From: CAZLDI01 sp964558415
Lineage (GTDB): Bacteria; Chloroflexota; Dehalococcoidia; SM23-28-2; RBG-16-64-32
Direction of reading: 5' to 3'
Assembly: GCA_964558415.1 (NCBI GenBank)
Contig: CAZLDI010000042.1
Coordinates: 1-5,249 of the forward strand
Length of the DNA: 5,249 nt
In this document: piece by piece, positions 1-5,087 of the stretch
How positions within the stretch are numbered: position 1 is the first letter of the stretch
Layout: each line of letters begins with the position of its first letter
Notes under the pieces: generated by a model
The model's input: the letters and a program-made list of their open reading frames with translations, nothing else
What the model was told of the DNA's origin: nothing
Database searches by the model: none
Program-made: the position numbers and the translations under genes

Positions 1-82
1 CGGCGACCACACACCGCGCGCGGTACTCCGTCTCTACGCGAAGGAATCTGGCGGGGCCGGGCGTGTGAACAGCGTCCGCGCG
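1..82. repeat. REP-like module, copy 1 (cut by window edge)
   Basis: Positions 1-55 match 192-246 with two mismatches, including the shared ends GAAGGAATCTGGCGGG and CGGCGACCACAC. The missing left part would be GTCATTCTGAG. The rest, up to 82, matches the flank of copy 3 (GCCGGGCGTGT, AACAGCGTCCGCG). It lies directly downstream of the ccr remnant at 83-172. Confidence 0.85.
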
Positions 83-172
83 TTACCGGACGTCCTTCAT
101 CCCCGTCCGCGCTGCGCCCACCAGCGCAGCCATCACCCCCAGCGGCTGCTTCCCCTCGTGCATGAACTGGTG
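83..172 (-). pseudogene. Remnant of a ccr 3' end
   Basis: The minus strand reads 29 in-frame codons and a TAA: HQFMHEGKQPLGVMAALV followed by GAARTGMKDVR. It matches the last residues of the intact ccr (HQLMYEGKQPLGVMAARV then SAARTGMKDLE). Positions 92-172 align without gaps to 485-565 with 8 mismatches in 81 bases (about 90%). Two of the six changed codons are synonymous, and the four substitutions are L/F, Y/H, R/L and S/G. The homology begins abruptly at the His codon (CACCA); upstream of it lies REP-like repeat sequence, so nearly all of the gene body is missing. It cannot encode a functional enzyme. It may be a leftover of a diverged ccr paralogue or a recombination scar. Confidence 0.85.
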
Positions 173-288
173 CTCCGATTGTCATTCTGAGCGGCGACCA
201 CACCCCGTGCGCGGTACTCCGTCTCTACGCGAAGGAATCTGGCGGGTGCGGGGTGTGAACAGAGCCCGCGCGCGCACATCAGTTGGTG
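173..288. repeat. REP-like module, copy 2, with 14-bp ccr trace
   Basis: The module runs from CTCCGATTGTCATTCTGAG through GAAGGAATCTGGCGGG to the GTGAACAG segment. At 275-288 the minus strand reads CACCAACTGATGTG, matching CACCAGCTGATGTA of the intact ccr (12 of 14). So this copy also begins at the same ccr codon but has lost the rest of the tail by internal deletion. The distance to the next copy is 116 bp. Confidence 0.75.
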
Positions 289-388
289 CTCCGATTGTCA
301 TTCTGAGCGACCACCACACCTGCTCGCGGCTATTCGCCTCGCCGCGAAGGAATCTGGCGGGGCCGGGCGTGTAAACAGCGTCCGCGTG
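289..388. repeat. REP-like module, copy 3
   Basis: It shares CTCCGATTGTCATTCTGAG with copy 2 and GAAGGAATCTGGCGGGGC plus GCCGGGCGTGT with copy 1. Its centre (about 312-342) differs, carrying TGCTCGCGGCTATTCGCC in place of the CGGTACTCCGTCTCTACG of the other two. The conserved ends and variable middle are typical of dispersed intergenic repeats. Confidence 0.8.
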
Positions 389-415
389 TTACCGCACGTC
401 CCGCAACCCCGTGCT
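389..415 (-). pseudogene. Possible second, shorter ccr tail remnant
   Basis: The minus strand reads STGLRDVR and a TAA, compared with RTGMKDVR and TAA at the end of the 83-172 remnant. The sequence on the stop-codon side (389 down to about 340) also matches the one beside the first remnant, including the GTTTACACGCCC/GTTCACACGCCC segment. The match is short and would be unconvincing alone; it is supported mainly by its identical position next to the REP-like module. Confidence 0.45.
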
Positions 416-436
416 CCGCCGCGCGCATCGCGGCAT

Positions 437-474
437 ATCCGCGTTCTATCCGCGTTAATCCGCGCCAATCCGCG
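437..474. repeat. Short tandem ATCCGCG repeat
   Basis: ATCCGCG occurs four times, at 437, 448, 458 and 468, with spacings of 11, 10 and 10 bp (about one helical turn) and variable 3-4 nt linkers. The block begins one base after the ccr stop codon, so it would lie in the 3' untranslated part of the ccr transcript. Similar AATCCGCG-type strings are, from memory, common intergenic repeats in environmental genomes. Function unknown. Confidence 0.8.
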
Positions 475-475
475 G

Positions 476-1729
476 CTATTCCAGGTCCTTCATCCCCGTC
501 CGCGCAGCGCTCACCCGCGCCGCCATCACCCCCAGCGGCTGCTTCCCCTCATACATCAGCTGGTGGCACTGCCCGATCTCGTCGAACGTGTACGTCTCCC
601 CCAGGCACGGATCGATCTTCCCGTCGATCACCATCTGGTTGAACGCCCCCGCCTGCTCGTCGTTCGCGAAGTGGCTCCCCTGCAGCCGCTTCTGCCGCAT
701 CCACAGATAGCGCAAGTCGACGCTGGCGTTGAAGCCGCTCGTCCCCGCGCAGATCACCACCATCCCACCGTTGTCGCAGACAAAGATCGAGGTCGGGATC
801 GTGTCCTCCCCCGGGTGCTCGAACACGATGCGCGGCGCGCGACGCTCTCCCAGCGCCTCCCAGAACTTCGCCCCGAACGCCCGCGCGCCCTGCGCCCAGC
901 GCCCGAACGCCTCGGTGTCCGTCCAGTGCGGCAGCATCCCCCAGTGGTCGAACTCCTTGCGGTTGATGCACCCCTTCGCGCCCAGCTTCATGCAGAACGC
1001 GAACTTGTCCTCGCTCGACACCACCGCCACCGGTATCCCGCCGAACTGCTTGACGATCTGAATCGCCATCGATCCCAGCCCGCCGGAGCCGCCCCAGACC
1101 AGCACCACGTCGCCCTTCTCCACCGTGTGCGGCGGCCACGCGCGCAGCATCCGGTACGCCGTCGCCCCGACGAGCGTCGGCGCGGCCGCCTCCTCCCACG
1201 TCAGCTGCGGCGCCTTCGGCAGGCACTGGTGCGCCTGCACCTTCGTGAACTGCGCGAACGACCCCCAGTTGCTCTCGTACCCCCAGATCTTGAACGACGG
1301 CGAGAACATCGGGTCGTTCCCCGCCTTCACGAACGGCTCGTCCTCGTCCCACATCCCGCAGTGGATGACAACACGGTCGCCCACCTTGATGTTCGAGACG
1401 CTGGCGCCCACCTTATACACGATCCCCGACGCGTCGCTCCCGCCAATGTGGAACCCCGTCGTGTCGCCCTCGCGCTCGCGCGCCTTGATCACGTTGACAG
1501 GGCTGCCCAGCGCCGCCCAGACGTTGTTGTAGTTAATCCCCGCCGCCATCACCAGAACCAGCGCCTCGCGCGGCTTCAGCTCCGCCGGCGTCTCCACCTT
1601 CTCCATCTGAAACGCCGTCTGCGGGTCCCCGAAGCGCTCCGGCCGGATCACCTGCGCATACATGTACGGCGGTACTTCCCCGACAGACGGTACCTCGCCG
1701 ATCTCGTAGACGTCGTTCTTCGTCACCAT
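476..1729 (-). CDS. ccr: Crotonyl-CoA carboxylase/reductase
   Basis: This 417-residue protein is a cytoplasmic medium-chain dehydrogenase/reductase that reductively carboxylates crotonyl-CoA to ethylmalonyl-CoA using NADPH and CO2. The family serves the ethylmalonyl-CoA pathway and acyl-CoA extender-unit supply. Family hallmarks seen in order are GINYNNVWAALG (64-75), HIGGSDASGIV (94-104), IWGYESNWGSFAQF (148-161), the nucleotide-binding loop VWGGSGGLGS (211-220), NRKEFDHWG (256-264), FEHPGE (303-308), ICAGTSGFN (326-334) and YLWMRQKRLQGSHFA (341-355). The Asn of NYNNV, Tyr151-Glu152 and His353 may correspond to the CO2-site residues Asn81, Phe170, Glu171 and His365 of the Kitasatospora setae enzyme; I assigned these from motif position and memory. 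Length is normal for the family. The start at 1729 is chosen because AAGGAG lies 6 nt upstream; the reading frame stays open 68 codons further, but that extension has no family resemblance. It is an orphan here, with no mutase or epimerase neighbour. Its 3' end is echoed by remnants downstream. Confidence 0.95.
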   Translation of the reverse strand: MVTKNDVYEIGEVPSVGEVPPYMYAQVIRPERFGDPQTAFQMEKVETPAELKPREALVLVMAAGINYNNVWAALGSPVNVIKAREREGDTTGFHIGGSDASGIVYKVGASVSNIKVGDRVVIHCGMWDEDEPFVKAGNDPMFSPSFKIWGYESNWGSFAQFTKVQAHQCLPKAPQLTWEEAAAPTLVGATAYRMLRAWPPHTVEKGDVVLVWGGSGGLGSMAIQIVKQFGGIPVAVVSSEDKFAFCMKLGAKGCINRKEFDHWGMLPHWTDTEAFGRWAQGARAFGAKFWEALGERRAPRIVFEHPGEDTIPTSIFVCDNGGMVVICAGTSGFNASVDLRYLWMRQKRLQGSHFANDEQAGAFNQMVIDGKIDPCLGETYTFDEIGQCHQLMYEGKQPLGVMAARVSAARTGMKDLE

Positions 1730-1733
1730 CAGG

Positions 1734-1741
1734 CTCTCCTT
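1734..1741 (-). promoter_or_regulatory. Ribosome binding site of ccr
   Basis: The minus strand reads AAGGAGAG here. The AAGGAG core ends 6 nt before the ATG at 1729. It decides the start codon against the longer in-frame extension up to 1933, whose ATG codons have no comparable site. Confidence 0.85.
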
Positions 1742-1884
1742 GCGCGTGGACGGTCGCTCATCGTCACCTCGTAGCTGCAGCGGCTTCAGCCCTGCCCACC
1801 ACGTCACTCCGTCCCTCCATCCCCGGTTGCCGCCTTTCCATCGCCAGTGAACAGCGCCCACCCCGCGCCTGTCAACCGAGGCCC
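1742..1884. other. ccr upstream leader, no gene seen
   Basis: This stretch lies between the ccr ribosome binding site and the repeat array. Apart from the weak promoter candidate I see no conserved element, tRNA or riboswitch. The open frame running through it from ccr is rich in Arg, Gly and Trp, has no family resemblance and looks non-coding. Confidence 0.5.
1846..1875 (-). promoter_or_regulatory. Weak candidate promoter for ccr
   Basis: On the minus strand a perfect TTGACA (1870-1875) is followed, 18 nt on, by TTCACT (1846-1851), which matches the sigma70 -10 consensus at only three of six positions. It would give a leader of roughly 110 nt. The -35 match is good, but the poor -10 makes this a tentative call; it also abuts the 31-bp repeat array. 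Confidence 0.22.
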
Positions 1885-2019
1885 GTCTGCCATCCCGGCC
1901 ACAGCACAGCGCCCCCATCGTCATCCCGACCACAGCGCAGCGCCCCCATCGTCATCCCGACCGAAGCGCAGCGAAGTGGAGGGACCCGTCGCTGCAACAC
2001 CTCCCCCCAACCACGGCGC
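1885..2019. repeat. 31-bp tandem array with end module (left copy)
   Basis: CATCGTCATCCCGACC recurs at exactly 31-bp spacing (1916 and 1947), preceded by a degenerate unit from 1885. The last unit runs into an end module, GAAGTGGAGGGACCC then GTCGCTGCAACAC and a C-run. Positions 1911-2019 match 5141-5249 with 7 mismatches in 109; 1944-2000 is identical to 5174-5230. There are no unique spacers, so it is not a CRISPR array. It lies between ccr and the propeller gene. Confidence 0.9.
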
Positions 2020-2104
2020 CCCGCGACAACTCCCGCTCATCGCGCCTAACGGAGCCCCGGCCCAGCGTAGCCCATCGCCTTCCCGAACATAACAGCCCCC
2101 CTCC

Positions 2105-2128
2105 CCCCTCTCCTCAGGAGGAGAGGGG
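2105..2128. repeat. Perfect 11-bp inverted repeat
   Basis: CCCCTCTCCTC and its exact complement GAGGAGAGGGG are separated by two bases, followed by CCGGGGGTGAGG. This resembles the widespread CTCTCC..GGAGAGGGCCGGGGTGAGG intergenic repeat I know from several phyla. It could stop or stabilise the transcript of the propeller gene, but neither strand has a T-run, so I do not call it an intrinsic terminator. Confidence 0.8.
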
Positions 2129-2132
2129 CCGG

Positions 2133-2305
2133 GGGTGAGGTCTCCCGCAAACCCGCCCGAGACACTGCCCCAACGTTCGATTCAATAGCCCGCAGAGACG
2201 CGCCCCCTCACGGCACGCGCGCCGGCACCGAACGCCCATGATCCATTGAAAGGCGCCATCTGCGGCCCGACCAAAGCGACCCTGGCTCCGCATTCTCCTC
2301 GCCCC
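2133..2305. other. Intergenic stretch, no gene seen
   Basis: No open frame here shows family resemblance. The only notable string is the minus-strand GGGCGTTCGGTG at about 2229-2240, also found at the end of the propeller gene; this may be a small tail remnant and is treated under findings. Confidence 0.5.
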
Positions 2306-2309
2306 CGCT

Positions 2310-2342
2310 CCCCTGCTCCCTGTCCCCTGTCCCCTGCCCCCC
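2310..2342 (-). repeat. G-rich, quadruplex-prone tract after the propeller gene
   Basis: The minus strand, which is the coding strand of the gene ending at 2342, reads GGGGGG, CA, GGGG, ACA, GGGG, ACA, GGG, AGCA, GGGG. Five G-runs with loops of 2-4 nt fit the usual G-quadruplex pattern, starting at the last base of the TAG stop. A 27-bp part (2306-2332) recurs at 5061-5087 with one mismatch, so it is also a dispersed repeat. Confidence 0.75.
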
Positions 2343-4987
2343 TACGGGCACACCGGCCCACCGAACGCCCGTGCCCCATCCAGCATCGGCGGGTACAGCA
2401 GCGTTATCGCCGTGAGGTCCTGCACGTTGATGTCCGCGCCAAACGTGCTCCCGGGCACAAGGTCCCAGCGCACATCCCCCGGGTTCGTCCCAACGTCTGT
2501 CCCGAGGTAACGGACCGGGCCGACGAAGCTCGCAAGGTCCGAGACATTGATCTTGTCGTAGCTGAACGCGCTCCCGTTCAGGTCAGCCGGCCAGCGCTTG
2601 CTCGGCTTGTTGCCCACGTTCGGGTGCGCCAGATCGTACTCCTGGCACGTCTTCTGGTTCCCGTCCGTCTGCCCCAGGTACGAGAACACGTGGTTCTCCG
2701 CCGAACCCTTGAACCCGTCACCGTCGCAGTCGTACGCCTCCGTCCCCGAGAGCAGCGCCTCATCCACCTGCCCGTCCCCATCGTCGTCCACGCCGTCGAA
2801 CGGCACATCCACACGCTCCGGCCGCAACGCCGCCACCACCGGATCGCCTCCGCATGCCAGCTCGTCCACGTCGTAGACGCCGGCGTTGTCGTCGTCCGGC
2901 TCGCACGCGTTCCCCTTGCCATCGGCGTCGCTGTCCAGCTGGTCGGGGTTCGCAAGCGCCGGACAGTTGTCTCCTCCGTCGGCGATACCGTCGCCGTCAG
3001 CATCCGTGCATGGCGCCGGCTCTGTCACCGGCAGCACGACAATCGTCCCAGCCTTAACCACCCCTGCCAGCATCTCCGCCACGTTGTCGTCCACCAGGCC
3101 GGTCCACCCGCCCTGGATCAGCAGAGGGCTGTACCCCGGCGACAACGCCTCGAACGTCAGGCGGGTAAGCACCCCTGCACCCGTCTCGCCCGTCCCCAGT
3201 GTCGTATCGAGCGCCGCCGCCGTCCAGCTCCCGCTCACGTCCGGCAGCGCGTCCGAGACATCGAGCACGCTGCTGCCGGGCACGGCGGCCAGCATCATCT
3301 GTTGGTCCGCAGTGTTCAGGCGCAGCCGTCCCGCTGAATACACGATGTCGAACTGGAACCCGATTACCGGCCGCTCAGACGGCACGCCGTTCGGCCCCAC
3401 GATCACGTCTACTTCAATCGTGTCCACGCCGTCCTCGTCGAAGTCGACAATGTCATTGTTGCTGGCGCGCGAGCACGCCTCCGTACTCCCGATAGACAGC
3501 GCGCTGTTCGCCGGTGTGCCGTCACCTTGAGTGTCGATCGCGATGCTGTCCAGGTAAGCGCAATTCATGTCCATTGATCCGCTGGCGCCCGCGGTGTCGC
3601 GCACGAACGCGTCGTACGCCTCATTCTGGTCCTCCACCACCAGGTTGCACGCGTCCGTGCTGAAACCAACATACTGTCCGTTCGAGCTGATGCCACCCGT
3701 AAAGCTAGCGCCAGCAGCCTTGATGCCGGCATCGTTCGCGCTCATCAGCTCCGTACTGCCAAGCTGCCTGTCCCGCCGGTATACGTCTCGATCGGCGTTG
3801 CTGTCCCCGAAGTCCACGAGGTTCGACGCCTCTGAATCGAACGCCACGTACCGCCCGCTATCGCTTATCGCAGGCCGGCTGCTACTAGGCCCGTTCGAAG
3901 CCGTCTCCCATTGCGTCAAACTAGCGATCGATGTGGTTCCGGTCCCCCGGTCTCGCACGAAGATGTCGGGGCAACTTGGCCCCTGAGGCCCATATCCTGC
4001 GCAGGTGTTGGTGTCACCCGCCACCAGATTGTCCGCTGCCGAAACAAACGCGACGTGTTGACCGTTGCCGCTTATCACCGCATCCCAACTGCTTCCGTTC
4101 GACTCTATCTCCGCAGAATCTACGCTCACTTGTTCAGTTGTGCCGGCCGAGCGGTCCCTGACGAAGATATCCCCGCGTGCGTTCGTATCGCCCGCTACCA
4201 AACCGGACGAGTCCGACTTGAACGCGACGGTCATGCCATCATCGCTTATCGTAACGGTAGAGTTGCAGGGCGACGACGCGCACGAGACCTGGTTCTCGCC
4301 GCTGTCCAGGCTTACCCGCTCGCTTGTTCCCATGAGCCGGTCGCGCACGAATATATCTCCCTGGAAGTTGGTATCGCCTGTGACCAGGTTCGAGGCCTCT
4401 GAGGAGAAAGCAATGAACCTCCCATCACCGTTGACGCTCGCCCACGCACTATCCTGGTTGCCGGAGATCTCGCTGCTGTCCACGCTGATGATCTCGGTTG
4501 TCCCCAGTATCCGGTCCCGCAAGTAAATATGGCTAACGCTGCTGCTCGGCGGCGGCATTACCAGGTTGGTCGCCCTTGATTCAAAAGCGACGAACCGGCC
4601 GTCGTCGCTGACGGAGGCGAACTGGCTCCAGTTGTTTGCTTGATCTTCCGAGCTGCTTACACTAATAAGCTCCGTCGTCCCTCCCTGCGTGTCTCGAACG
4701 AAGATGTCCCCGCAGTCCTCCGGCAACCCATCGAACGGCGACGTCGAATCACTGCACAGCAGGTTGTGATCGTTCGGCACGAGGTTCGACGCATAGGAGT
4801 GGAAGGCGATGTAGCGTCCGTCATCGCTCATGCCGCCCGGATACGCATAACTCCGCCCAATCCCCTCACCGCCAAAAGAATCGACGCTTATCCGCGTGGT
4901 CGTGCCGGCACTCGATACAGATGCCGGTTCGGCGAAGACGACGGCCACGGTGGCCACCAGAAAGACCAGGCATAAACTGCGCAACAT
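2342..4987 (-). CDS. Secreted propeller, cohesin-like, calcium-repeat protein
   Basis: This 881-residue protein is probably exported. It has a short Arg-containing N-terminus and a hydrophobic core (LCLVFLVATVAVVFA, 5-19), with likely cleavage after VFA. Residues 31-470 hold seven repeats of about 55-75 residues, consensus ISVDS..DGRYVAFxSxASNLVxGDTN then DIFVRDRxxGTTE, as in PD40/TolB-type beta-propellers; seven units would close one propeller. Residues about 475-655 resemble a cohesin-fold domain (GFQFDIVYSAGRLRL, GAGVLTRLTFEAL). Residues 660-760 are thrombospondin-type-3-like calcium loops (DADGDGIADGGDNCP, DSDADGKGNACEPDDD, DGVDDDGDGQVDEAL). Residues 800-865 hold two degenerate dockerin-like halves (DKINVSDLASF, ADINVQDLTAITLLYP). 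No catalytic motif, LPXTG or C-terminal membrane helix is seen. A scaffold, surface or binding role is inferred; no precise function can be given. The propeller part looks less GC-biased than ccr. Confidence 0.9.
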   Translation of the reverse strand: MLRSLCLVFLVATVAVVFAEPASVSSAGTTTRISVDSFGGEGIGRSYAYPGGMSDDGRYIAFHSYASNLVPNDHNLLCSDSTSPFDGLPEDCGDIFVRDTQGGTTELISVSSSEDQANNWSQFASVSDDGRFVAFESRATNLVMPPPSSSVSHIYLRDRILGTTEIISVDSSEISGNQDSAWASVNGDGRFIAFSSEASNLVTGDTNFQGDIFVRDRLMGTSERVSLDSGENQVSCASSPCNSTVTISDDGMTVAFKSDSSGLVAGDTNARGDIFVRDRSAGTTEQVSVDSAEIESNGSSWDAVISGNGQHVAFVSAADNLVAGDTNTCAGYGPQGPSCPDIFVRDRGTGTTSIASLTQWETASNGPSSSRPAISDSGRYVAFDSEASNLVDFGDSNADRDVYRRDRQLGSTELMSANDAGIKAAGASFTGGISSNGQYVGFSTDACNLVVEDQNEAYDAFVRDTAGASGSMDMNCAYLDSIAIDTQGDGTPANSALSIGSTEACSRASNNDIVDFDEDGVDTIEVDVIVGPNGVPSERPVIGFQFDIVYSAGRLRLNTADQQMMLAAVPGSSVLDVSDALPDVSGSWTAAALDTTLGTGETGAGVLTRLTFEALSPGYSPLLIQGGWTGLVDDNVAEMLAGVVKAGTIVVLPVTEPAPCTDADGDGIADGGDNCPALANPDQLDSDADGKGNACEPDDDNAGVYDVDELACGGDPVVAALRPERVDVPFDGVDDDGDGQVDEALLSGTEAYDCDGDGFKGSAENHVFSYLGQTDGNQKTCQEYDLAHPNVGNKPSKRWPADLNGSAFSYDKINVSDLASFVGPVRYLGTDVGTNPGDVRWDLVPGSTFGADINVQDLTAITLLYPPMLDGARAFGGPVCP
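3578..4897 (-). repeat. Seven propeller-blade repeats within the secreted protein
   Basis: The units cover residues about 31-105, 106-165, 166-223, 224-285, 286-353, 354-413 and 414-470. Each has a Ser/Asp-rich opening (ISVDS, VSLDS, VSVDS), a DGRxxAFxS turn, an SNLV..D strand and a closing D(I/V)(F/Y)xRDRxxGTTE. Units 1 and 5 carry Cys-containing insertions before the closing strand (CSDST..EDCGD and CAGYGPQGPSCPD), each a possible disulphide loop. Unit 4 contains another Cys pair (CASSPC). Confidence 0.85.
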
Positions 4988-4997
4988 TAGAGGCTCG

Positions 4998-5002
4998 CCT
5001 TC
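4998..5002 (-). promoter_or_regulatory. Probable ribosome binding site of the propeller gene
   Basis: GAAGG lies 10 nt before the ATG at 4987, a slightly long spacing. The start is also supported by the signal peptide that begins there. An out-of-frame ATG at 5004-5002 opens a five-codon frame (MKASL) whose TAA overlaps the main start as TAATG. Confidence 0.55.
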
Positions 5003-5024
5003 ATGCGCTGCTATGCGCGCCTCG

Positions 5025-5052
5025 ATTATACCCTCGACTCATATTGGGTCAA
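5025..5052 (-). promoter_or_regulatory. Near-consensus sigma70 promoter of the propeller gene
   Basis: The minus strand reads TTGACC (5047-5052), a 16-nt spacer, then a perfect TATAAT (5025-5030). Transcription would start near 5018, giving a leader of about 30 nt before the ATG at 4987. The AT-rich patch stands out in GC-rich surroundings. No operator-like inverted repeat is obvious around it. Confidence 0.85.
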
Positions 5053-5060
5053 GCGGACCG

Positions 5061-5087
5061 CGCTCCCCTCCTCCCTGTCCCCTGTCC
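5061..5087. repeat. C-rich dispersed repeat, second copy
   Basis: It matches 2306-2332 with one mismatch in 27 bases (GCTCCCCTCCTCCCTGTCCC, then CTGTCC). It lies just upstream of the -35 box of the propeller gene, while the other copy follows that gene's stop codon. This copy has fewer long G-runs on the minus strand and is a weaker quadruplex candidate. Confidence 0.8.

Noticed and set aside
1..415. Insertion sequence or transposon
   Set aside because: There is no transposase frame and no clear terminal inverted repeats or target-site duplications; the copies are tandem and include gene-tail fragments.
549..1352. Second minus-strand frame inside ccr
   Set aside because: Low-complexity Arg/Gly/Ala translation entirely within ccr; the other frame carries all conserved Ccr motifs.
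386..1774. Long plus-strand open frame antisense to ccr
   Set aside because: Its translation is dominated by Arg, His, Pro and Leu and shows no family motif. It is a shadow of the strongly supported minus-strand ccr in GC-rich DNA.
1730..1933. Longer N-terminus for Ccr
   Set aside because: The extra 68 residues match nothing in the family, include repeat-array sequence, and the internal ATG at 1729 has a strong ribosome binding site.
2105..2128. Intrinsic terminator for the propeller gene
   Set aside because: The stem is perfect, but no T-run follows on either strand, and it is over 200 bp past the stop codon. It fits a common intergenic repeat better.
2246..3337. Plus-strand open frame over the end of the propeller gene
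   Set aside because: Arg/Val/His-rich with no domain; it lies antisense to clear calcium-loop and dockerin-like coding sequence.
2342..4987. Cellulosome component
   Set aside because: Cohesin-like and dockerin-like parts are present, but there is no glycoside hydrolase, carbohydrate-binding module or repeated cohesin, and the dockerin loops are degenerate.
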